Below, one piece after another: positions 35,975 to 47,599 of a stretch of 64,000 nucleotides of DNA. The notes beneath the pieces are model-generated. The model had not been told where the DNA came from. It was given only the letters and a program-made list of their open reading frames with translations, and did no database searches. The first letter of the stretch is position 1. Every line of letters begins with the position of its first letter. Origin of the DNA: Bactericera cockerelli. Lineage: Eukaryota; Arthropoda; Insecta; Hemiptera; Triozidae. The DNA lies in assembly GCA_024516035.1 (NCBI GenBank), contig CM044955.1, positions 40,650,006-40,714,005 on the forward strand, written 5' to 3'. The position numbers and the translations under genes were made by a program.

Positions 35975-36961
35975 TCCCCCAAAAAATATCACTTCGTGAC
36001 ATAAAAATGTCCCGCCAAGTCGTTCCCCAAAAATATTTCAGTTCCCAAATTCATCCCTCCCTCCCTTCCCAAAAAATATATTAGTTATTTGTGACCTCCC
36101 CCAAAAAAATTATTGAAATCAATTTATGGCCCCGCCTTTTATTCATTCACCTGAGTGCAACAGTATACTTATTAATAGCCTCCCCTCTCTCTTTCCTCTA
36201 ATGTCCTCTTTCTTTTGTTCCTTATTGCATGTTGGAATGTTTCCTTTACAAACTCAGAACTTAAGTCTTATTTCCTTGCTCCTTTCACCGACTTGGGCTC
36301 TTGGCGGAGTACCACTAACTGGGAATAATTTTTTTTAATCTAATAGACAGTGCTATTTTGAAAGAATTAAAAAGAGATAATTTAACATAATGGTTCTTAT
36401 GGAGAACAGGAAATGAGAAGTCTAGCCGACCGCGACCCAAGGATGCATTATCTGTATCTAAGTCGCAAAATATCTGCCACCAACGAGAATTGGACCATCA
36501 GAACAAGTCACGATTCCGGCTCATTTCCAAGGAACACATGTTTACATATGTCTACATTTATATATAATCTTAGAAAAAAACCAAGACATCAGTTCCTTTG
36601 GCTAAGAACGGACCTGCTTGGTGGTACTCCGCCAAGAGCCCAAGTCGGTGAAAGGAGCAAGGAAATAAGACTTAAGTTCTGAGTTTGTAAAGGAAACATT
36701 CCAACATGCAATAAGGAACAAAAGAAAGAGGACATTAGAGGAAAGAGAGAGGGGAGGCTATTAATAAGTATACTGTTGCACTCAGGTGAATGAATAAAAG
36801 GCGGGGCCATAAATTGATTTCAATAATTTTTTTGGGGGAGGTCACAAATAACTAATATATTTTTTGGGAAGGGAGGGAGGGATGAATTTGGGAACTGAAA
36901 TATTTTTGGGGAACGACTTGGCGGGACATTTTTATGTCACGAAGTGATATTTTTTGGGGGA
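35975..36961. mobile_element. Foldback element with 341-bp near-perfect arms
   Basis: The left arm (35975-36315) and right arm (36621-36961) are equal in length and identical wherever compared, from TCCCCCAAAAAATATCACTT at the outer end to GGCTCTTGGCGGAGTACCAC at the inner end. The 305-bp spacer is unrelated and non-coding. Open frames in the arms (from 36126 on plus, to 36810 on minus) translate alike simply because the arms are complementary. The identity suggests a young element or ongoing gene conversion. Confidence 0.85.
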
Positions 36962-38199
36962 TCTTATAACTTTTTGTAGTGGCCCTGTACTCGTATAGGT
37001 GTGGGGTGAATGATACCTACATGTTGTTTCAATATAAAACTATTTAACATATTAAATAATGACTTTAAAGGAACAAGTGTTGATAAATGAAACAGTTTGA
37101 ATGTGAAGATAAAGATTTTAGTTTGATATTCATACCTAAGCACAGTATCCTTCTCCAAATTATTCTTTCACCTAAAAAGTAGATATGCGACTTTTGACTC
37201 ATCTGGGAGAGTGATAATACACCTATACACCAACTTTTTTCTGAGCTCTGAAAATGTTCCTTTTCCCAATTAAGGGCCAAATGTCCCTTTTAGGATAATA
37301 GAACAATAAAAAAGCACACCTACCACTCACGAGAAAAAATTTTGCCATCGTTTGTGAAAATCGGTCAAGTAGTTTTTTTGGCTGTAGAGCGGTCAACGTG
37401 AAAGAAGAATCAGAAAATGATGAAAAAAATGACGTTATTAAAGTTTGGTTTTCTCCAACCTCAAACGATTTTGATGGTTCTTTTTTCAAAGCTTGTCTTT
37501 ATCGTGCCCCAATCTATATTTATTTATAGTCCGAGTTCCTTCAGCACTTGTACTTTTTTTCCTACAACTACAAAAATTGTGCTAATTTTGCTCTGGCGTA
37601 TAACCTCACTTAGTGAGTTCGTTCTCACTGTGTTCGGTTAATTATGTTTAAAAGAAGGTAAGATAACAAGCGAGACCCTCCCTCAAGTCGAAGTACGATT
37701 AGAGAGATAGTCCGGGTTATTCTAAAATTAATCCCGTTTCATAAATTGGCACTGTGTCACAGATTTTTACAAGGATGCTGTGTGGTGGCATTCATTTTAT
37801 CCAGATGGGCCCCTCAACTGGTTCAAATAGTGGGTACACCCTGAACATATTTCCTTAATTTATGTCAGATATAATAATAAGGACTTTTAAGTCCCATTAT
37901 TCCAGCAGTATGCCCAAGATGTATTATTATGAGGTAAAAATCCCAAATGGGAGGATAACTATGTATTTTTACAATTCATTTCTGTGAAAGAATACTGAGA
38001 ACGAAGCTTATTGTGTTGAGTAATAAATGTATAAATATATTTTTTTTAACTGTTAATTTTTTATTTTATATTATAAATGAGGTACAACACAACCCACAAC
38101 AAAAAGGTTAATAGTACCTCATAAACTCACTAAATTTAATGTAAATTATGTAAAACTAAAACAAGTAAAGAGTATTTTGTTTTAAAAAAAATTCTCATG

Positions 38200-38275
38200 T
38201 CTCAGCTCGAACCCGCGGACCTCTAGCATCTCCAGCTTTACACAGTGCCGCCTTAACCACTGAGCTAACTGACCT
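38200..38275 (-). repeat. tRNA-like SINE head, minus strand
   Basis: On the minus strand the A-box TAGCTCAGTGG (complement of 38257-38267) and the B-box GGGTTCGAGCT (complement of about 38203-38213) have tRNA spacing, with GGCGGCACTGTGTAAAGCTGG between them. The acceptor ends do not pair well. It is read as a tRNA-derived repeat rather than a working tRNA gene. Confidence 0.5.
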
Positions 38276-38894
38276 GATGACATACTGCCGTGGTGTTTGC
38301 AACATATAAAAGCTTCAATTTATTTTACTTTGTATAATAATATTTTTAGCGGCCAGTGAAAGAAATATTTACTAGAGAGAATTGGATAGGGAGGAAAAAG
38401 CCTTTCACTTCCTATGTACCTAACATTCCTAATTAGGAATAGGTATTAGGTAGTGTAGGGGCTTTTACAAAGTTTTCTATGAAACTTCTACATTTCCCAC
38501 TTAAAAAGGTCCCCAAATATTTATGACATTCATGTTACACATACATTATGTAACATTGGGTACTAGAGATTTTTTTTACATTTTTGAACCTAATATACCT
38601 AACCAACATTTTAGAAGAAAAAAAAATCTTGTATTTTTCACTCCTTGGGCATTACAGGTTTATTATAGCTATGTATGTATGAAATTATTTGTGGTCAACC
38701 ACAAGGCCTCTTCATAAATTTTGTGGGTAGTGCAGCATTACTAAGAGCCTCCTTTACTTTTCAAATTCTATTACATTAATTTATTTTAACTCTGGTAATG
38801 CCGTCACTGGTCGTTACTTATTCAGTAACTACTCATTTTTCCTCACGAGGTATGAGTGGACCCCAAACACCCAAGTAAAGTGCAGAAAAATTCC

Positions 38895-38972
38895 TGCCCA
38901 GCTGGGCATCGAATACAGGCCACCATGCGTGGTAAGCTTAGCGCGCTAACTCACTCAGCACCGGCGACTATT
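38895..38972 (-). repeat. tRNA-like SINE head, minus strand
   Basis: The minus strand reads GCCGGTGCTGAGTGAGTTAG (A-box region) and TATTCGATGCCCAGC (B-box region) about 40 bp apart, followed by sequence ending near the poorly conserved TACCTCGTGAGG. This is polymerase III-like architecture with weak stems. It is a degenerate SINE head. Confidence 0.4.
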
Positions 38973-39044
38973 TATGGGTTAGTATACCTTTATACAATTT
39001 CACATCGGGACATGTGGATTGAAAGGTTTGTGAATGAATAGGTA

Positions 39045-39489
39045 TACAGGGTGGTCCAGAAAGTTTGCACCAAAATGATAGGGGTAATAAAAGAGACCAT
39101 TTCCAACAAAAATATTCCCGGACATTTTCCTTTATTTTTTGTCGTTTTCAAAATGGCGGCCAAAACGTGTGTTTTTCAAATATGTGCGTTCAGAACCTTG
39201 ACAGCCTAAATGAGCATGATCATTAAAATATTGAACGGGTTAATTTAACTTATTTTAATTAAAATTTTATTCTCAATTCAAAAATGCAATCCGTTTTTTT
39301 CTAGGTGGTACAGAAAAAATTAAAAAAATCAAAAGCCAAACCAAAGTCGGAATATTTGAAAACACACGTTTTGGCCGCCATTTTGAAAACGACAAAAAAT
39401 AAAGGAAAATGTCCGGGAATATTTTTGTTGGAAATGGTCTCTTTTATTACCCCTATCATTTTGGTGCAAACTTTCTGGACCACCCTGTA
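39045..39489. mobile_element. 445-bp palindromic MITE flanked by TA
   Basis: The left end TACAGGGTGGTCCAGAAAGT and the right end ACTTTCTGGACCACCCTGTA are perfect complements. The arms extend about 140 bp (through TTTGCACCAAAATGATAGGG and AAAATGGCGGCCAAAACGTG), with a short AT-rich centre. TA dinucleotides on both sides fit a mariner-like target. Open frames on both strands (39301-39496) mirror each other and are not genes. A diverged half-copy ends at about 47780 (GGACCACCCTGTATAA). Confidence 0.85.
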
Positions 39490-39514
39490 TACATAATAAA
39501 CTAGAGTAAATATC

Positions 39515-39900
39515 TATACTCCAATGTTATTCTGAGCTCTGAAAATGATCCTTTTCCTAATTAACGGCCAAATGGTAGCTTTTGGGATAATGAAACCATA
39601 AAAAGGCACACCTACCACCCAGAAGAAAAAAAATGAGCCATCGTTCATGAAAATCGGTCCAGTAGTTTTGGCTGTAGAGCGGTCAACGTCAAAGAAGAAG
39701 CAGAATTTTTTGAAAAAAAATGACGTTTTTACAGTGTGTTTTTGACCAACTTAACTCAAACGGTTTCGATGTTTCTTTTTTAAAAGCTTGTCTATTATCG
39801 TGCCCCAATCTGTATATGTAGTTCAATTTCCTCCATCACTTGTACTTTTTCTCCTACAACTACACGAAATGTGCTACTTATGCTGTCGCGTATAGTATAC
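39515..39900. repeat. Second copy of dispersed repeat (partner 37225-37640)
   Basis: It aligns over about 350 bp with 37225-37570 at roughly 80% by eye, sharing CTGAGCTCTGAAAATG, CCACACCTACCAC-like text, GTAGAGCGGTCAACGT and CTCCTACAACTACA. The two copies then diverge. Copy 2 runs into the GC-rich hairpin that ends the insertion. The pair could be two insertions of one element or the terminal repeats of a larger one. Confidence 0.6.
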
Positions 39901-39963
39901 TCTTGGTAGCGCGCGAACTATTTCGATTGACTTAGCGGGTCGGAGCGCTACCGCGCTCCTTAA

Positions 39964-40854
39964 TAGTCTCGTACTGTCGCTTATAAAATGGGTGTTGGGT
40001 TGTAGTGTTAGGCTACAACCCAACACCCTCGGCCTCCTCCTCCCCTACAGCCGTACCTTACCTCACCATAAGAAAAATCTTACAAGTGGTATCCTGTACA
40101 ATATGTATCCCTGTCTTAAAATGAAGGGTTGCATATTAAAAGGCCTAATCCACTTTTAAAATAACTAATTTCCTAATATAAGAAAAGAACTCGTTTCCAG
40201 GCCACCCAAGAGGTAGAGTTCCAGCCGTTTTTCTACCTTCCTAAGTGGTATCCCCAACAATATGAATATCTACTTGGAAAAGAAGAATTCATATTGCAAG
40301 GCCTAATCCACTTCGTAACAAACTATTTCTTATAAATAAATAAAAAAACTTGTGGCGCCAACAAGTGAAAAAAAAAACTTACAGCTCAGAGCGGTCGAGG
40401 TGGTTAGGGTGGTCAGGGTAATTAGGGTAGTCGAGGTGGTCAGGATAGTCAAGGTGGTCGAGGTCGTTAGGGTGGTCGAGGTGGTCAGGATGTCATTGTG
40501 GTCGAGGTCATTATGGTGTTCGAGGTGGTCAGGATAGTCAGGGTGGTTAAGGTGGTCGAGGTCATTAGGGTGTTCGAGGTGGTCAGGATAGTCAGGGTGG
40601 TCAAGATGGTCGAGGTCATTAGGGTGGTCGAGGTAGTCAGGATAGTCAGGGTGGTCAAGGTGGTCGAGGTCATTAGGGTGTTCGAGGTGGTCAGCATAGT
40701 CAGGGTGGTCGAGGTCATTAGGGTGTTCGAGGTGGTCAGGATAGTCAGGGTGGTCAAGATGGTCGAGGTTATAAGGGTGTTCAGGGTTGTCAAGGTAGTC
40801 AGAGGGGTCAAGGTGGTCGAGGTCATTAGGGTGGAAACCCCACCCTTAAATACT
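39964..40854 (+). repeat. Conserved array block and 9-bp minisatellite, copy 4
   Basis: The array resumes exactly after the insertion. The hairpin is at 39990-40028, then the AAGTGGTATCC/CCTAATCCACTT repeats, then ACTTGTGGCGCCAACAAGT (about 40348-40366) and the 9-bp minisatellite (about 40390-40840). It is nearly identical to copy 3 (30212-31099), including its immediate passage into spacer without a satellite monomer. Confidence 0.85.
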
Positions 40855-43800
40855 AATAACACGACAATACAAAATCATAAACAATCCTCTCACACAACTA
40901 CATTAAATACAAATTATTTTGAAAAGAACACATAAAAACATGAAACATTGAAAGCATGCAAGAAAAGTAAAAAAAAATGCAACATGCAAAAGCAAGCGAA
41001 ATTACGCGATGTAACTAGTATTATCTCGTAATATCGCTTATAATATGGGTGTTAAAAAGAAATAAATACTTAAGTGGAGCTGAGCTTGGGTGGGCTGGCT
41101 GGTCAAGGAGGGCTGGGTGGTCAGGGTGGGCTGGGTGGTCAGGGTGGGCTGGGTGGTCAGGGTGGGCTGGCTGGTCGGGGCAGGCTGGGTGGTCGGGGCA
41201 GGCTGGGTGGTCGGGGCAGGCTGGGTGGTCGGGGAAGCTGGGTGGGCTGGGTGGTCAGGGTGGGCTGGCTGGTCGGGGCAGGCTGGGTGGTCGGGGAAGC
41301 TGGGTGGTCAGGGTGGGCTGGCTGGTCGGGGAGGCTGGGTGGTCTGGGTGGGCTGGGTGGTCAAGGGTGGCTGCGTGGTTGGGGTAGGCTCGGCGGTCCG
41401 GGTGGGCTGGGTGGTCGGGGTGGGCTGGGTGGTCGGGGTGGACTAGGTGGTCGGGTGGGCTGTTTGGTCGGGATAGATTGGGTGGGATGAGAAATGTAGT
41501 CTTTGTGGGTTACCAAATCACCTAAAAATTATTTCTGAAACAGAAAAACTAATAACACGACAATACAAAATCATACACAATCCTGTGACACAACTACATT
41601 AAATACAAATTATTTTGAAAAAAAACACATAAAAGCATGCAACATTGAAAGCGTGCAAGAAATGTAAAAAATGCAACAAAATCATGCACAAGAGAAAAAT
41701 TATACACTACAACAAATTTAAATTACTATTTTGAAGAAAACACATAAAAGCATGCAACATTGAAAGCATGCAAGAAAAGTAAAAAAAAAATGCAACATGC
41801 AAAAGCAAGCGAAATTACGCGATGTAACTAGTATTATCTTGTAATATCGCTTATAATATGGTTGTTAAAGAAATAAATACTTAAGTGGAGCTGAGCTTGG
41901 GTGGGCTGGGTGGTCAAGGAGGGCTGGGTGGTCGGTGTGGGCTGGGTGGTCAGGGTGGGCTGGCTGGTCAGGGTGGGCTGGCTGGTCAGGGTGGGCTGGC
42001 TGGTCAGGGTGGGCTGGCTGGTCGGGGCAGGCTGGGTGGTCTGGGTGGTCGGGGTAGGCTGGATGGTCGGGGCAGGCTGGGTGGTCGGGGTGGACTAGCT
42101 GGTCGGGTGGGCTGTTTGGTCGGGATAGGCTGGGTGGGATGAGAAATGTAGTCTCTAAGGGTGACCGAATCACCTAAAAATTATTTCTGAAACAGAAAAA
42201 CTAATAACACGACAATACAAAATCATACACAATCCTCTCACACAACTACATTAAATACACATTATTTTGAAAAGAACACATAAAAGCATGCAACATTGAA
42301 AGCATGCAAGAAATGTAAAAAAAAAATGCAACATGCAAAAGCAAGCGAAATTACGCGATGTAACTAGTATTATCTCGTAATATCGCTTATAATATGGTTG
42401 TTAAAGAAATAAATACTTAAGTGGAGCTGAGCTTGGGTGGGCTGGGTGGTCAAGGAGGGCTGGGTGGTTGGGGTGGGCTGGGTGGTCAGGGTGGGCTGGC
42501 TGGTCAGGGTGGGCTGGCTGGTCAGGGTGGGCTGGCTGGTCGGGGCAGGCTGGGTGGTCTGGGTGGTCGGGGTAGGCTGGATGGTCGGGGCAGGCTGGGT
42601 GGTCGGGGTGGACTAGCTGGTCGGGTGGGCTGTTTGGTCGGGATAGGCTGGGTGGGATGAGAAATGTAGTCTTTGTGGGTTACCAAATCACCTAAAAATT
42701 ATTTCTGAAACAGAAAAACTAATAACACGACCATACAAAATCATACACAAGAGGAAAACCACAAAATACATTAACTACAAATTCTTTATAAAGAAAATAA
42801 ATAAATAAATACTTAAGTGGAGCTGAGCTTGGGTGGACTGGGTGGTCAGGTTGGGCTGGCTGGTCAGGGTGGGCTGGGTGGTCGGGTGAGCTGTTTGGTC
42901 GGGATAGGCTGGGTGGGATGAGAAATGTAGTCTTTGTGGGTTACCAAATCACCTAAATTTCTGGAACAGAAAAACTAATAACACGACAATACAAAATCAT
43001 ACACAAGAGGAAAACCACACACTACATTAAATACAAATTATTTTGAAAAGAAACACATAAAAGCATGCAACATTCAAAGCATGCAAGAAATGTAAATTAC
43101 AAAATGCAAAAAAAAAAAAAAAAAAAAAGAAAAGCGATAATACGCGACGTAACTAGTATAGTCTCGTACTGTCGCTTATAAAATGGGTGTTGGGTTGTAG
43201 TGTTAGGCTACAACCCAACACCCTCGGCCTCCTCCTCCCCTACAGCCGTACCTTACCTCACCATTACAGAGATCTTATACGAACACAAATATACAGAAAA
43301 AATGCATGCTAGTTTTAAAAAATACTCAAGTCGGGGTGGGCTGGCTGGTCGGGGTAGGCTGGGTGGTCGGGGTAGGCTGGCTGGTCGGGGCAGGCTGGGT
43401 GGTCGGGGTAGGCTGGGTGGTCGGGGTAGGCTGGCTGGTCGGGGTAGGCTGGGTGGTCGGGGTAGGCTGGGTGGTCGGGGGTAGGCTGGCTGGTTGGGGC
43501 AGGCTGGGTGGTCGGGGTAGGCTGGGTGGTCGGGATGGGCTTAATAGTCTGGCCGGGTTACCATCACACCTAAAAAATAGTTCTGAAACAAAAAAACTAA
43601 TAATACGACAACACAAAATCATGCACAAGAGAAAAATTATACACTACAACAAGTATAAATTAAATTTTTTGAAGAAAAACACATAAAAGTATGCAACATT
43701 GAAAGCATGCAAGAAAAGTAAAAAAAATGCAACATGCAAAAGCAAGCGAAATTACGCGATGTAACTAGTATTATCTCGTAATATCGCTTATAATATGGGT

Positions 43801-46289
43801 GTTAAAAGAAATAAATACTTAAGTGGAGCTGAGCTTGGGTGGGCTGGGTGGTCAAGGAGGGCTGGGTGGTCGGGGGTGGGCTGGGTGGTCAGGGTGGGCT
43901 GGCTGGTCAGGGTGGGCTGGCTGGTCGGGGCAGGCTGGGTGGTCTGGGTGGTCGGGGTAGGCTGGATGGTCGGGGCAGGCTGGGTGGTCTGGGTTGTCTG
44001 GGTGGTTGGGGCAGGCTGGGTGGTCGGGGTGGACTAGCTGGTCGGGTGGGCTGTTTCGTCGGGATAGGCTGGGTGGTCGGGGTTGTCTGGGTGGTTGGGG
44101 CAGGCTGGGTGGTCGGGGTTGTCTGGGTGGTTGGGGCAGGCTGGGTGGTCGGGGTGGACTAGCTGGTCGGGTGGGCTGTTTGGTCGGGATAGGCTGGGTG
44201 GGATGAGAAATGTAGTCTTTGTGGGTTACCAAATCACCTAAAAAATATTTCTGAAACAGAAAAACTAATAACACGACAATACAAAATCATACACAAGAGG
44301 AAAACCACAAACTACATTAACTACAAATTCTTTATAAAGAAAATAAATAAATAAATACTTAAGTGGAGCTGAGCTTGGGTGGACTGGGTGGTCAGGTTGG
44401 GCTGGGTGGTCGGGTGAGCTGTTTGGTCGGGATAGGCTGGGTGGGATGAGAAATGTAGTCTTTGTGGGTTACCAAATCACCTAAATTTCTGGAACAGAAA
44501 AACTAATAACACGACAATACAAAATCATACACAAGAGGAAAACCAAACACTACATTAAATACAAATTATTTTGAAAAGAAACATAAAAGCATGCAACATT
44601 CAAAGCATGCAAGAAATGTAAATTACAAAATGCAAAAAAAAAAAAGAAAAAAAAAGAAAAGCGATAATACGCGACGTAACTAGTATAGTCTCGTACTGTC
44701 GCTTATAAAATGGGTGTTGGGTTGTAGTGTTAGGCTACAACCCAACACCCTCGGCCTCCTCCTCCCCTACAGCCGTACCTTACCTCACCATTACAGAGAT
44801 CTTATACGAACACAAATATATAGAAAAAATGCATGCTAGTTTTAAAAAATACTCAAGTCGGGGTGGTCTGGCTGGTCGGGGTAGGCTGGGTGGTCGGGGT
44901 ACGCTGGCTGGTCGGGGTAGGCTGGGTGGTCGGGGCAGGCTGGGTGGTCATGGTTGGCTGGCTGGTCTGGGTAAGCTGGGTGGTCGGGGCAGGCTGGGTG
45001 GTCGGGGTAGGCTGGGTTGTCAGGGTAGGCTGGGTGGTCGGGACAGGCTGGGTGGTCGGGGTAGGCTGGGTTGTCAGGGTGGGCTATCTGGTCGGGGCAG
45101 GCTGGGTGGTCGGGGTAGGCTGGGTGGTCGGGGTAGGCTGGGTTGTCGGGGTAGGCTGGGTTGTCGGGGTAGGCCGGGTTGTCGGGGTGGGTGGTCGGGG
45201 TAGGCTGGGTTGTCAGGGTGGGCTGGCTGGTCGGGGTAGGCTGGCTGGTCGGGGCAGGCTGGGTGGCCGGGTGGTTGGGGCAGGCTGGGTGGTCAGGGTG
45301 GGCTGAGTGGTCGGGGTAGGCTGGGTGGTCGGGGTAGGCTGAGTGGTCGGGGCAGGCTGGGTGGTCTGGGTGGTTGGGGCAGGCTGGGTGGTCAGGGTGG
45401 GCTGAGTGGTCGGGGTAGGCTGGGTGGTCGGGGTAGGCTGAGTGGTCGGGGCAGGCTTTTTGGTCGGTGTGGACTAGCTGGTCGGTTGAGCTGTTTGGTC
45501 GGGATAGGCTGGGTGGTATGAGAAATGTAGTCTTTGTGGGTTACCAATTCACCTAAAAAATATTTCTGAAAAAGAAAAACTAATAATACGACAATACAAA
45601 ATCATACACTAGAGTAAAACCACAAACTACATTAAATACAAATTATTTTTAAAAAAAGAACACATAAAAGCATGCAACATGCAAAAAAAAAGAAAAAAAA
45701 AGAAAAGCGATAATACGCGAAGTAACTAGTATAGTCTCGTACTGTCGCTTATAAAATGGGTGTTGGGTTGTAGTGTTAGGCTACAACCCAACACCCTCGG
45801 CCTCCTCCTCCCCTACAGCCGTACCTTACCTCACCATTACAGAGATCTTATACGAACACAATAATATACATAAAAAAATGCATGCTAGTTTTAAAAAAAT
45901 ACTCAAGTCAGCTTGGGCGGGATGGTCGGAGTGGGCTCGTTGGCCAGGTTGACTGGGTGGACATCTGGGTGTGCGGGTAGGCTGGGTGGTGGGGGTTGGC
46001 TGTGTGGTCGGATTAGTCTGGCTGGTCCGGGGAGGCTAGTAGTTGATGTGGCTCGATGGTCAAGGTTGGCTGGGTTTCGGGTAGGACTAAGCTGGTTGGG
46101 TGGGCTGGGTGGTTGGGGTAGGCTCGATGGTCGGGATGGGCTTTGTGGTCGGGATGGGCTTAATAGTCGGGTGGGTTAGCATCACACCTAAAAATTAGTT
46201 CTGAAACAAAAAAAAAAACTAATAATGCGACATACAAAATCATGCACAAGAGAAAAAGCATACACTGTAACAAGTATAAATTACTATTC
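40855..46289 (+). repeat. Higher-order array of G-rich minisatellite modules, section 4
   Basis: The first ~4 kb repeats section 3 (31100-35130) module by module. Hairpin units lie near 43188, 44716 and 45758. The last module (45790-46285) resembles those at 19.2 and 29.0 kb (GCTTGGGCGGGATGGTCGG, GGCTCGTTGGCCAGGTTG). The array stops abruptly within a spacer (ACAAGTATAAATTACTATT) at about 46289 and GA-rich sequence begins. No gene is supported. Confidence 0.9.
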
Positions 46290-46689
46290 AGTGTCGCACC
46301 ATATTTTTATTTTCTTCAGATGTACATAATCATAAAAATACAACTATACGAATAAAAAGGGGAATATTAGAAAGAATGGGAGAATATTATGGAAATTGAG
46401 AAATAATTTATATAAAAAGAATTGGCCAGTGGAAGGAATAGAGAATGTGTGAGAGCTAAATGATAAAAGAGAATAGAACGAGGGAGAAAGATAATAAGTG
46501 AGAGATATTTGATGAAAAAATAATAGGACGAGGGAGAATTGGAAGGGATCAGAGATATTTGATGAAAAAAGAATAATTAATACAAGGAAGAAAGAGAATG
46601 GGTGAGAGATAAGTGATGAAAGAAGAATAGAACGAGAGAGAAAGATAATGGATGCGAGATAATTGATAAGAAAATAATAAAAAAAATCT

Positions 46690-47165
46690 GGTGTAAACAT
46701 CACACGACTTTCCTTATCCCCCAAAGAGAAGTCAAATTCCGCCATTGGTGACTCAATGGTAACAGATATCTAAAAATCAATGCCAAAGTCGTAATCAGCT
46801 CCTCAAAGTTATTGGATTTAATATGTCACAACACCCATCTAGGATTAATAATAAAAAAAGTTAGTCAAAGATTGGGGCTGAGGTCCAAAAAGTTCAAGAT
46901 ATCAAAAAATTATCAGAATTGACCCCTATTATTTTTTTTAATTTAAGAAAATGTTGTTCTCCAACTTTTTTTGTATATTTAACCAATTCAAAGAAGCGGC
47001 GCTTGCGGCCAATATTTGTGGCCCTGCGACCACAGACAGACAGACGCACGGACCAATTGCTGAAAACAAGTTTTTTAGTATCCCGAGGCTATGATTCGTC
47101 AAGAAATATGAAAAATTGGGTAGATCAAATTTTCGACGAATACAATACTTTCCTTAATATAGGGT
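46690..47165 (+). repeat. ~480-bp dispersed repeat, copy 1
   Basis: It matches 57712-58210 from CTGGTGT-ACATCACACGACTT through TGACTCAATGGTAACAG, AGAAAATGTTGTTCTCCAAC-type text and TCAAATTTTCGACGAATACA, to the end ATAGGGTAAGGAAAGTAAAA. Only the shared ends suggest a mobile element. Terminal fragments of the same family also occur near 48345 and 54700 (TTACTTTCCTTATCTTATAA, reversed). Confidence 0.6.
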
Positions 47166-47599
47166 AAGGAAAGTAAAAAGGGAGAAAGATAATAGGGAAA
47201 AAACAATAAGTGATACATGATGAAAAGATAAGTAGAAAAGGGATAATATTAATAAAAAAAAGGTGATGATTAGATAATATGTATTTGATGAAACGATAAA
47301 AGTACAGATAGGTAAAGAGAAAAAGAATACATAATTGATGTACAAAAGAGATATAAGAGAGAAAAAGAGATACTTGATGAAAACAGAAAGGGACAAAATA
47401 TATAAATATAAGGTAATCCCAATGATTCCGGATAACGGCCTGACAATTACTGGGACACTTCAAACAAAAAAAATCCCCATAGAGGTCTATTTGAACTTAA
47501 AGTTGTTTCAAGATAACCGGCATTTTGTAGTACCACCATAAAATTCCACTGATTATGTAAAGATTTGTTGATTTTTTTTGTAATCTACACAATTTTTGA

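Larger units (their letters stand above)
36962..39044. other. Insertion interior, no gene seen
   Basis: About 37225-37640 is the first copy of a repeat that recurs at 39515-39900 (shared TCTGAGCTCTGAAAATG, GGCTGTAGAGCGGTCAACGT, ATCGTGCCCCAATCT). About 38200-38275 and 38895-38972 are tRNA-like heads on the minus strand. The remainder is AT-rich without recognisable coding sequence. Confidence 0.5.
35975..39963. mobile_element. 3,989-bp insertion splitting an array palindrome
   Basis: Left of 35974 the array reads GATGTAACTAGTA. From 39964 it resumes with TAGTCTCGTACTGTCGC. Joining the two restores the normal array text, so 35975-39963 is an insertion between A and T with no target duplication. 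It starts TCCCCC and ends with a perfect stem GGAGCGC-TACC-GCGCTCC followed by TTAA. A-T target, 5' TC and a terminal 3' hairpin recall Helitrons, but the last four bases are not CTRR and no Rep/helicase is present. The interior holds a 341-bp-arm foldback (35975-36961), two related ~350-bp direct repeats, two tRNA-like heads and a 445-bp MITE. It could also be a nested composite. Confidence 0.65.

Noticed and set aside
36126..36810. Two nearly identical 70-residue open frames on opposite strands
   Set aside because: They are mirror readings of the foldback arms and show no protein-like features.
35975..39963. LTR retrotransposon, because of direct repeats at 37225 and 39515
   Set aside because: No gag-pol, primer-binding site or TG...CA ends; the direct repeats do not bound the insertion.
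30212..39964. A ~10-kb super-period of conserved blocks (9.76, 20.36, 30.21, 39.96 kb)
   Set aside because: The spacing is a coincidence: one interval contains the 3.95-kb satellite and another the 3,989-bp insertion, so the net spacings differ widely.
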